Of a DNA stretch of 6,579 nucleotides, positions 1-6,579 are shown piece by piece. The DNA is from JBGTKH01 sp041744735 (GTDB lineage Bacteria > Planctomycetota > Planctomycetia > Pirellulales > Pirellulaceae). The translations under genes and the position numbers were made by a program. The notes under the pieces were generated by a model, which saw only the letters and a program-made list of their open reading frames with translations, had not been told where the DNA came from and did not search any database. The stretch covers positions 1-6,579 of the forward strand of contig JBGTKH010000418.1 in NCBI GenBank assembly GCA_041744735.1. The letters run 5' to 3'. Each line of letters begins with the position of its first letter. Position 1 is the first letter of the stretch.

Positions 1-493
1 CGAGGTTGCCGTCGAGGACCACTTGCTGGTTCACGTACGTGGCGCCGCCTTGCTGAGCGTCGAGCGCGCACTTGGCGACCGTGGTCACTGTCTTGCCGCG
101 AATGATGTCGGCGGCGGTCAGGATCTCGATGCCGTGGCAGACCGACGCGATCGGTTTGCCGGCGGCGTGGATCGCCCGCGTGACTCGCAGCAGATCCTGG
201 TCGTACCGCAGATACTCGGGCGCGCGGCCGCCGGAGATGAACAGGCCGGCGTAATCCTCGGGCTGCACGTCGCGAAAGGCCACCGTGGCCCGGATATGAT
301 AGCCGGGCCGTTCCTGAGTGATGTCCCACGGCACACTGCTGTCCGGCGGAATCTCGTGCAACACCGAATGGTACAACCGCGCCTCAGGCCCAGCCACGAC
401 TACCTCAAAACCATCCTCCGGCAAACGAAAGAAAGGATAAAACGTATCCAACGTCTCCGTCGCGTCGCCAATCGGCATCAAGATCTTCGGCAT
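1..493 (-). CDS. DJ-1/PfpI family protein (class I glutamine amidotransferase-like), 3' end beyond window
   Basis: The minus strand is open from ATG 493-491 to the left edge, giving 164 residues without a stop. The start fits MPKILMPIGD and has a good ribosome binding site. The fold is recognisable: beta-strand start KILMPIGD, a conserved-type acidic residue at Glu13, SGGRAPE at 87-93, and the nucleophile elbow KPIASVCHG at 113-121 with Cys119-His120. DGNL at 161-164 matches the VVDGN segment near the end of PfpI. PfpI proteins are about 165-190 residues, so only roughly 20-40 residues should be missing. The family covers cysteine-dependent peptidases, glyoxalase/deglycase-like enzymes and chaperone-like proteins, and the exact activity cannot be read here. 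There is no signal peptide, so the protein should be cytoplasmic. Upstream on the same strand lie a heptamer repeat element and a small ORF. Family assignment is firm; substrate is unknown. Confidence 0.93.
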   Translation of the reverse strand, partial: MPKILMPIGDATETLDTFYPFFRLPEDGFEVVVAGPEARLYHSVLHEIPPDSSVPWDITQERPGYHIRATVAFRDVQPEDYAGLFISGGRAPEYLRYDQDLLRVTRAIHAAGKPIASVCHGIEILTAADIIRGKTVTTVAKCALDAQQGGATYVNQQVVLDGNL

Positions 494-497
494 GCAG

Positions 498-504
498 CAC
501 CTCC
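498..504 (-). promoter_or_regulatory. Ribosome binding site of the DJ-1/PfpI gene
   Basis: Read on the minus strand this is GGAGGTG, a near-perfect Shine-Dalgarno sequence. GGAGG ends six bases before ATG 493-491. It fixes the start of the DJ-1/PfpI reading frame, which agrees with the family N-terminus. Confidence 0.75.
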
Positions 505-508
505 GGTC

Positions 509-536
509 AATTACGAATTACAAATTACGAATTACG
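509..536. repeat. Tandem heptamer AATTACG, four units (left arm of inverted repeat)
   Basis: Four consecutive 7-bp units: AATTACG, AATTACA, AATTACG, AATTACG, with one substitution at 522. Positions 515-538 are the reverse complement of 607-630 except at that one base, so this is the left arm of a 24-bp imperfect inverted repeat. It lies in the gap just upstream of the DJ-1/PfpI gene start. Confidence 0.9.
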
Positions 537-571
537 AAACAAATACGAGATTCCGCACTCATCAGTTATCC

Positions 572-606
572 TTCATCCTTCATCCTTCATCCTTCATCCT
601 TCTTCC
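572..606. repeat. Tandem heptamer TTCATCC, four exact units plus one variant
   Basis: Exact TTCATCC units lie at 572-578, 579-585, 586-592 and 593-599, followed by a variant TTCTTCC at 600-606. A degenerate unit (GTTATCC) may precede at 565-571. The array fills most of the spacer between the two AATTACG-type arms and is in 7-bp phase with the right arm. Confidence 0.92.
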
Positions 607-630
607 TTCGTAATTCGTAATTCGTAATTC
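607..630. repeat. Tandem heptamer TTCGTAA, three units (right arm of inverted repeat)
   Basis: Three TTCGTAA units at 607-613, 614-620 and 621-627 plus a final TTC continue the 7-bp phase of the preceding TTCATCC array. This block is complementary to 515-538 with a single mismatch, leaving a 68-base spacer (539-606). If transcribed, the two arms could form a long AT-rich stem. Confidence 0.9.
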
Positions 631-647
631 CTCACTTGCTCGCCATC

Positions 648-818
648 TCAATCACGCCGTCCCAATTGCTCGGCGCTGATGGCCGCCGGCGAGGTCTGCG
701 TTTCGATGGCTTGCGGCGCGGCGGGCGATGGCGGGCTGCCGGTCCAACCGCTGGACAGCCACTTGACCGTCATGCCCAGTGCCACTCCCAGAACGACAAT
801 CATCAGCCGCGTTCGCAT
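648..818 (-). CDS. Small hypothetical protein with N-terminal membrane segment or signal anchor
   Basis: A 56-residue frame on the minus strand, starting at ATG 818-816. The N-terminus MRTR is followed by a hydrophobic stretch, about residues 5-18 (LMIVVLGVALGMTV). A Trp/Gly/Ser/Pro-rich segment and a polar tail ending in GRRD follow. This is the layout of a small single-pass or exported peptide with its tail outside the cytoplasm. A possible ribosome binding site, GGGGA on the minus strand at 830-826, is seven bases from the start. The open frame extends upstream to 1028, but that longer version overlaps the start and signal peptide of the oppositely oriented oxidoreductase gene, so the short start is preferred. 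I do not recognise a family. The product could be spurious, or its end could be altered by a frameshift: another frame ends NWDGVIEMASK just downstream. Confidence 0.4.
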   Translation of the reverse strand: MRTRLMIVVLGVALGMTVKWLSSGWTGSPPSPAAPQAIETQTSPAAISAEQLGRRD

Positions 819-970
819 GAAAGCATCCCCACAAATTCCTACGAATAGTTCGAGCCCTCGCAGGCCATGATCATCGGTGCGTGCCGGTCGAATGTCAATG
901 CGAGTGACAGGACGGGGCACGACCCCGTCACGGTTGCTTGAGTGCCGGGACCGAACTACAACTAGCTCGC
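819..970. other. Divergent intergenic region between the small ORF and the FAD oxidoreductase gene
   Basis: The two flanking frames point away from each other, so promoters for both would have to lie in these 152 bases. No clear -35/-10 pair was found by eye. The only structured element is the GC-rich hairpin at 911-929. No tRNA or other gene is visible. Confidence 0.5.
911..929. repeat. GC-rich perfect hairpin upstream of the FAD oxidoreductase gene
   Basis: GACGGGG (911-917) and CCCCGTC (923-929) are exact reverse complements around a five-base loop, CACGA. An alternative pairing of GTGAC at 904-908 with GTCAC at 927-931 is also possible. There is no T-run on either side, so it does not look like an intrinsic terminator. 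It sits 42 bases before the preferred ATG of the oxidoreductase gene and may be a leader structure, a binding site or a dispersed repeat. Confidence 0.55.
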
Positions 971-3370
971 ATGAGAAAGATAGCACACTGGCGGTTTGCA
1001 ATTCTGTTGATTCTGCTCGCGTGGCCAAGCTCGCAATGCTGGTGCGCGGAGTCGACGGAGGACGTTTCAGCCGACCTGCTTGTCATTGGCGGGTCGGAGT
1101 CGGCGGTAGCGGCGGCGGTGCAGGCGGCGCGGTTGGGCGTTGGGTCGATCGCGCTGGTTAACGACATCGATTGGCTGGGCGGGCAGTTCACGGCGGAAGG
1201 TCTGGGAGCGGTCGATGAGTGGACGATTTACAAAGGCCGCCGCACGTATTTTCCTCGCAGCGGCCAGTTCCTGGAAATCATGGACGCGATCGAGGCGGAC
1301 ATGCAGCGGAAATACGGTCTCGCGCGGCCCGGTAACTCATTCTGTGCTTGGACCACGTGCGAGCCGCGCGATACGGAGCGGTTGTTTCGCCGGTTCGTCT
1401 CGCCATATCTGAAAGAGAACGGCGGCCCGCTGGTCATCTACGAGAATTACGAACCGACGCGCGTGATCGTCGAAAACGCGGCCGTGCACGGCGTGGTGTT
1501 TCAATCGGTGAGCAATGATGGAGAGGGCACGTCGCTTACCGTGCACGCCAAGCTGACAATCGACGCATCCGATTGGGGCGACGTGATTCGCTTAAGCGGC
1601 GCGAAGTATATGCGTGGGCCGGATCTCAAGTCGGAGTTTCATGAACCAAGCGCGCCGAGCGATTTTAGCGAGGTCGATTGCAACGAGCTAAATCCGATCA
1701 CCTATTGCATGATCCTTCGCGAGAGCGAAACGCCGTCGATCATCGAGCAGCCGCCGAATTACGACGAGCGGCGGTATTTCGGCACGACAAAAGCCACGCT
1801 CGATGAATACACCAAACTCGGCTGGCCCAAGGGAACGCTGGCACCCTGGGCCGCGGCGTGGATCGACAGCACGATGTCTAACGGGCCTTACGGCGAAACG
1901 CCGACGGTTTACACGCATCGCCGACTGGTCGATCGGCGGCACAATCAGTTGGCGGCGGGCAGCGAGGTGATTCTGGTCAACTGGCCACTGCAAGATTACC
2001 CGACGTACAACTTTCCCAAGCACTTGGTCGATCGGCTCGAGGCGGCTGCACCTGGCGCGTCCCAGAAGAACTTGATCGACATGAGTCCACGGCTGCGCCG
2101 GCTGGTATTCGAGGACGCCAAGCATCACGCGCTGGGGATGCTCTATCATTTGCAAACCACCGTGCATGACAAGCAGCCCGACCAGCCAGTCAGTTTTCGG
2201 ATGCTGAAGCTGACGGACGAATTCGGCACGCCCGATCGTTTGCCGCTGAAGCCGTATGTGCGAGAAGCTTTGCGGATGGATGCGCTCTACGTGATGCGCG
2301 AGCAAGACGTGCGCGACGCGGACGGCGTGCAATCATGGGCGCAGCACATCCCGCCCGACAATGTGTTCGGCTTTCAATTCAACATCGACTTTCATCCGAC
2401 GCGGCGGATTTTTCTGGATGGCGACAACGCGGGGCCGTGGGCTCACATTCACTCGAAGTTTCGCAACTGGGGCACGCACACCGACCGCTCCGGGTTTCCG
2501 TTGCGTGGGCTGGTGCCGCGGGAAATGGACGGGCTGTTGGGCGCCGGCAAGAATCTGGGTTACACCAGCATCGTGTCGTCGGCCGTCCGCTTGCACGGGC
2601 ACGGGATGCACGCAGGACAAGCGTCGGCGACGATCGCGGCGGTCTGTTTGCAGAACAACATTCAGCCGCGCGACGTGGCGGGCGACGGGTCGCTGATTCG
2701 ACGCGTGCAGACGTTGCTAGTTGATCCGCCGTCGGATCGTGCCACCGGAAAGAAGCCGCCAGGCACGTTGCTCTGGCCGTATCAAGACGTGCCGCCCGAC
2801 TCCGAGCATTTTGTCGCCGTCAACCAACTGGGCATCCGCGCGATCTTGCCGGGCGATCCAGGGCTGCAGGATTTTCAAGCCGAGCGAATCGTAACGCGGC
2901 GTGAGGTGGCCCGCGCCGTCGCGCGAGCGGTGCTTAGTACCGGCCGGTTTGATCGCTACGAATCTGGAAAGAACGGCACTGGCCGGAGTTTCAAGGACGT
3001 CGCCCCGATAGACCCCGATTTCGCCGCGATTGAGTCACTCGCCCAATGGAAGTTGCTGCCGAAGTCGGAGCGGTTCGAGCCCGATCGGCCGGCGGCTGTC
3101 GGACTACTGCGTCAACTGTTCGAGGAATTCGGCGGGAAAGTTGAGAAAGTCGCGGGCGACGACGCTGCCCCGCTGAGCAAAGCACGGCTGGCGACACTGC
3201 TGTGGAGGGCGATTGCGACTTCGCCAGACAAGTCGTTTCTGACAACTGCGGAGTATTTGACGGCCAGGCACGACGCTGACGGCGACGGTCTGCCGGACCT
3301 CGACGACCCGCTGCCACTGGACCGGGATAACGACTCACTGCCGGACCAACTGGCCCCAGATAAACACTAA
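971..3370 (+). CDS. Exported FAD-dependent oxidoreductase with SLH-like repeats and acidic DxDxDG-type tail
   Basis: The product has 799 residues from ATG 971. A TTG at 938 would add 11 residues in front of the signal peptide and is disfavoured; no strong Shine-Dalgarno precedes either start. Residues 1-26 look like a signal peptide: MRK, the hydrophobic run FAILLILLAW, and possible cleavage after CWCA. Residues 35-60 form a Rossmann FAD-binding start (LLVIGGSESAVAAAVQAARLG); DWLGGQFTAEGLGAVDEW follows. NWPLQDY at 337-343 and GLLGAGKNLGYTSIVSSAV with HGHGMHAGQAS around 521-552 match the C-terminal flavin-contacting part of the FAD_oxidored family. Residues about 611-655 and 674-720 resemble SLH repeats (VTRREVA; FKDV...AIESLAQW...FEPDRP). 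Residues 768-792 carry two acidic motifs (DADGDGLPD; DRDNDSLPD) like thrombospondin type 3 or dockerin calcium loops. It is probably a periplasmic or surface flavoenzyme; its substrate is unknown. Confidence 0.93.
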   Translation: MRKIAHWRFAILLILLAWPSSQCWCAESTEDVSADLLVIGGSESAVAAAVQAARLGVGSIALVNDIDWLGGQFTAEGLGAVDEWTIYKGRRTYFPRSGQFLEIMDAIEADMQRKYGLARPGNSFCAWTTCEPRDTERLFRRFVSPYLKENGGPLVIYENYEPTRVIVENAAVHGVVFQSVSNDGEGTSLTVHAKLTIDASDWGDVIRLSGAKYMRGPDLKSEFHEPSAPSDFSEVDCNELNPITYCMILRESETPSIIEQPPNYDERRYFGTTKATLDEYTKLGWPKGTLAPWAAAWIDSTMSNGPYGETPTVYTHRRLVDRRHNQLAAGSEVILVNWPLQDYPTYNFPKHLVDRLEAAAPGASQKNLIDMSPRLRRLVFEDAKHHALGMLYHLQTTVHDKQPDQPVSFRMLKLTDEFGTPDRLPLKPYVREALRMDALYVMREQDVRDADGVQSWAQHIPPDNVFGFQFNIDFHPTRRIFLDGDNAGPWAHIHSKFRNWGTHTDRSGFPLRGLVPREMDGLLGAGKNLGYTSIVSSAVRLHGHGMHAGQASATIAAVCLQNNIQPRDVAGDGSLIRRVQTLLVDPPSDRATGKKPPGTLLWPYQDVPPDSEHFVAVNQLGIRAILPGDPGLQDFQAERIVTRREVARAVARAVLSTGRFDRYESGKNGTGRSFKDVAPIDPDFAAIESLAQWKLLPKSERFEPDRPAAVGLLRQLFEEFGGKVEKVAGDDAAPLSKARLATLLWRAIATSPDKSFLTTAEYLTARHDADGDGLPDLDDPLPLDRDNDSLPDQLAPDKH

Positions 3371-3403
3371 TTCCGCAAATTCCTGCCGGCGATTGCTTGC
3401 AAA

Positions 3404-3431
3404 GTGACGCAAAGTTCGTTACTTGTATAGG
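3404..3431 (+). promoter_or_regulatory. Possible sigma-70-like promoter upstream of the response regulator
   Basis: GTGACG (3404-3409) and TATAGG (3426-3431) are separated by 16 bases. They lie 34 bases after the oxidoreductase stop and about 80 bases before the response-regulator start. Both boxes are imperfect, so this is only a candidate. It would make the response regulator independent of the upstream gene. Confidence 0.25.
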
Positions 3432-3508
3432 TTTGCAGGCAATTCCCTCGCTGAACAACCGGCGCGGATTCCCGTGGCTGGCTTCAATGCCCAGAGGTAA
3501 AGGATCAA

Positions 3509-3940
3509 ATGGCCAAGAGAACCAAGGCAAAAGAGCAGGAACAAGAACAGGTGGCCGAACAAACGGCGGAGAAGGCGGGTCCCAAGCGCATTCTGCTGGT
3601 GGACGACGACCCCGAAATCATCGAATCGATCCGCTTCGCGCTGAAGACCAAGGGGCACGAAATCCTGATCGCCCGCGACGGCAATCAGGGGCTGGCGATG
3701 GCCGAGCGGGAAGATCCCGATTTGGTCATCCTGGACATGATGATGCCCAAACGCAGCGGCTTCTTGGTGCTGGAGAAACTCCGCCGCACGCGGCCCGTGC
3801 CGATGCGCGTGATCATGATCACTGCCAACGAAGGCAGCCGCCACAAAGCCTATGCCGAGATGCTGGGCGTGGATGACTACATCCGAAAACCATTTCCCAT
3901 GGACCGATTGATCGACAGTGTCGAGCGGCTGTTGGCTTAG
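3509..3940 (+). CDS. Single-domain (receiver-only) response regulator
   Basis: A 143-residue protein with one CheY-like receiver domain and no output domain. Residues 1-25 are a charged Lys/Glu/Gln-rich, probably disordered extension (KEQEQEQ). The receiver runs from about 26 to 143: acidic pair Asp32-Asp33 in ILLVDDD, phosphoacceptor Asp76 in LVILDMMMPKRSG, the conserved Thr105 in MITANEG, and Tyr124/Lys127 in DDYIRKPF. All residues needed for phosphorylation and switching are present, so it should be an active phosphoreceiver that signals by protein contact rather than DNA binding. AAAGGA at 3499-3504 is a plausible ribosome binding site. It lies 138 bases after the oxidoreductase gene and 726 bases before prkA. 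No histidine kinase is in the window, so the partner is unknown. Confidence 0.95.
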   Translation: MAKRTKAKEQEQEQVAEQTAEKAGPKRILLVDDDPEIIESIRFALKTKGHEILIARDGNQGLAMAEREDPDLVILDMMMPKRSGFLVLEKLRRTRPVPMRVIMITANEGSRHKAYAEMLGVDDYIRKPFPMDRLIDSVERLLA

Positions 3941-4187
3941 TTGCGTCTCAGAAGAATCGTTTAAAATCAACGAGCCGATGCCGTTCGTTCCTCAGCGCCA
4001 CGCACGGGCATACGTCTCAGATCGAGGGCGCAACGACTTCGCCAGAATGTCCGATGAGCGCAGCATAATAAAGTTTCCACGCACCCCCAATCGGCGATGT
4101 TTAATCACGGTTGTCCATGTCAACCGCCCACTTCCGTGCGTGTTGAGTGGCCCGAATTTTGCTCATCTGAAAGGAAAAATTAGTGAA

Positions 4188-4218
4188 GTCCGGCAACTTT
4201 AGTATTGCCTTGCCGGGC
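4188..4218. repeat. Hairpin with alternative pairing partner
   Basis: CCGGCAA (4190-4196) pairs exactly with TTGCCGG (4210-4216). A G-U and a G-C pair extend the stem to nine pairs around a 13-base loop. The loop holds a second TTGCC (4205-4209) that can pair instead with GGCAA (4192-4196). No T-tract follows on the plus strand. On the minus strand an ATTTTT run lies about ten bases beyond the stem, so a poor minus-strand terminator is conceivable. Confidence 0.4.
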
Positions 4219-4556
4219 CAATCTAAGCATACTTGACTAGGAAGAGGTGGCGGAGACAACAAGGCAACGGAGGGCCTGTTTCATAGATTACGCGGACGAC
4301 CGTTAGTCCCCCTGCCCGAATCCTCTGGCCTCCACACGACGTTCTTTCCCAAGTTCTCTCGCAAAGCGCCTTGCGAACACGCGCGCTGACGGCGTCGTTT
4401 GACCCTATGTACGACGGCCGTTGGCCATTTGGCCGAGGCTCCTGACTCATCCAGGGCAGAATGGTTGCGCGCTGCGCGGTAACGAAGAAAGACGCCCGCC
4501 AAGGATTGGTGCAGCCGAGAGCTAGTAAAGGACGACCGTCACAACCGTCGAAATTT

Positions 4557-4579
4557 AATAACAAGAGGCGTTTGTTATT
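4557..4579. promoter_or_regulatory. AT-rich perfect inverted repeat upstream of prkA (possible operator)
   Basis: The 8-bp arms AATAACAA (4557-4564) and TTGTTATT (4572-4579) are exact reverse complements around a 7-base spacer. They span 23 bp, a size typical of dimeric regulator sites. The repeat overlaps TTTAAT at 4554-4559, a possible -10 box with no good -35 partner, and lies 87 bases before the prkA start. An RNA hairpin is the alternative reading; no T-tract follows. Confidence 0.4.
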
Positions 4580-4581
4580 GT

Positions 4582-4649
4582 CCGGTCGAGGTGACCCATC
4601 ACTGGGGTCCCCACCATGGAGACCTCACGCGGTGGCGTTTGCCGACCGG
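4582..4649 (+). promoter_or_regulatory. Possible structured 5' leader of prkA
   Basis: CCGGTCG (4582-4588) and CGACCGG (4643-4649) are exact reverse complements and could close a 68-base domain ending three bases before the AGGAGG ribosome binding site. Inside, GACCC (4593-4597) can pair with GGGTC (4605-4609), and GAGGT (4588-4592) competes for ACCTC (4622-4626). The arrangement suggests a folded leader able to influence access to the ribosome binding site. It matches no riboswitch class I recognise. Confidence 0.35.
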
Positions 4650-4652
4650 CCG

Positions 4653-4658
4653 AGGAGG
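4653..4658 (+). promoter_or_regulatory. Strong ribosome binding site of prkA
   Basis: A perfect AGGAGG lies eight bases before ATG 4667, with AATTTTTC as the spacer. It fixes the prkA start and is the strongest ribosome binding site in the window. The A/T-only stretch after it should stay unpaired. Confidence 0.85.
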
Positions 4659-4666
4659 AATTTTTC

Positions 4667-6579
<1,913 letters not shown>

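Larger units (their letters stand above)
3941..4666. other. Long gene-free region between the response regulator and prkA
   Basis: These 726 bases contain no convincing gene. The open frames present (3978-4202 plus; 4223-4564 minus) encode Cys/Arg/Pro-rich sequences with no recognisable family and no good ribosome binding sites. No tRNA TpsiC-loop signature was seen. The region holds a 9-bp hairpin (4188-4218), an AT-rich perfect inverted repeat (4557-4579), a long-range inverted repeat (4582-4649), and a 10-bp direct repeat, GGACGACCGT, at 4294-4303 and 4530-4539. It could be a long regulatory region or untranslated leader for prkA, host a small RNA, or be a decayed gene. Confidence 0.55.

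Noticed and set aside
23..613. Plus-strand open frame of 196 residues over the DJ-1/PfpI gene and the repeat element
   Set aside because: It is the antisense of a clear family match, and its end is translated heptamer repeat (ILHPSSFILLPS), which is low-complexity and not a protein signature.
509..630. Reading the heptamer region as a CRISPR array
   Set aside because: Units are 7 bp, directly adjacent with no spacers, and no cas gene is in the window.
938..970. TTG start of the oxidoreductase at 938
   Set aside because: It would put 11 polar residues before the Lys/Arg and hydrophobic part of the signal peptide; ATG 971 gives a normal signal peptide.
819..1028. Longer start (position 1028) for the small minus-strand gene
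   Set aside because: The added 70 residues overlap the signal-peptide region of the oxidoreductase gene on the other strand and show no domain. The membrane-peptide start at 818 has the hydrophobic N-terminus and a possible ribosome binding site.
1688..2332. 214-residue minus-strand open frame inside the oxidoreductase gene
   Set aside because: It is a shadow frame rich in Arg/His/Val with no recognisable family, lying fully under a well-supported gene.
2991..3530. 179-residue minus-strand open frame at the end of the oxidoreductase gene
   Set aside because: It is Arg/Pro-rich antisense of the SLH-like tail and runs past the next gene's start; no domain is visible.
3918..4202. Plus-strand frame of 94 residues (or 74 from ATG 3978) after the response regulator
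   Set aside because: No recognisable family, rich in Arg/Pro/Cys, no convincing ribosome binding site; the longer form overlaps the response regulator end. A small real gene cannot be fully excluded.
4223..4564. 113-residue minus-strand open frame before prkA
   Set aside because: Cys/Trp/Arg-rich composition typical of non-coding GC-rich DNA, no domain, no good ribosome binding site, and it runs into the AT-rich inverted repeat upstream of prkA.
4604..4612. GGGGTCCCC palindrome as a terminator stem
   Set aside because: It has no loop and no T-tract, and it lies within the proposed prkA leader; the pairing GACCC/GGGTC is more plausible.

Overview
The window reads as ordinary chromosomal DNA from a GC-rich, gene-sparse bacterium. 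The best guess is a planctomycete of the Pirellulales type. This rests on inference: the style of the secreted FAD oxidoreductase, the PrkA relative, the heptanucleotide repeats between genes and the long gaps. No rRNA or other firm phylogenetic marker is present.

Layout from left to right. Positions 1-493 (minus) hold the N-terminal 164 residues of a DJ-1/PfpI-family protein; its 3' end lies outside the window. Positions 509-630 hold an intergenic element built from 7-bp units, with an imperfect 24-bp inverted repeat around a run of TTCATCC heptamers. Positions 648-818 (minus) may encode a 56-residue single-pass membrane or secreted peptide. After a short divergent intergenic stretch with a hairpin (911-929), a large gene at 971-3370 (plus) encodes an exported FAD-dependent oxidoreductase. 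It carries SLH-like repeats and an acidic, calcium-binding-type tail at its C-terminus. A stand-alone receiver-domain response regulator follows at 3509-3940 (plus). Then come about 730 bases with no convincing gene but several inverted repeats. Finally, 4667-6579 (plus) encodes a PrkA-type AAA+ serine protein kinase/ATPase, cut off by the window edge after 637 residues.

The genes do not form one obvious pathway. The response regulator and the PrkA homologue are both signalling or stress-type proteins and lie on the same strand, but 726 bases separate them, so they are probably separate transcription units. PrkA usually sits with DUF444 (YeaH-type) and SpoVR-type genes, which would be expected just beyond the right edge. 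I found no CRISPR array, transposase, phage gene, tRNA or rRNA, and no clearly new multi-gene system. The most distinctive signals are the in-phase heptamer element, the tail of the FAD oxidoreductase, and the structured, operator-like leader in front of prkA.
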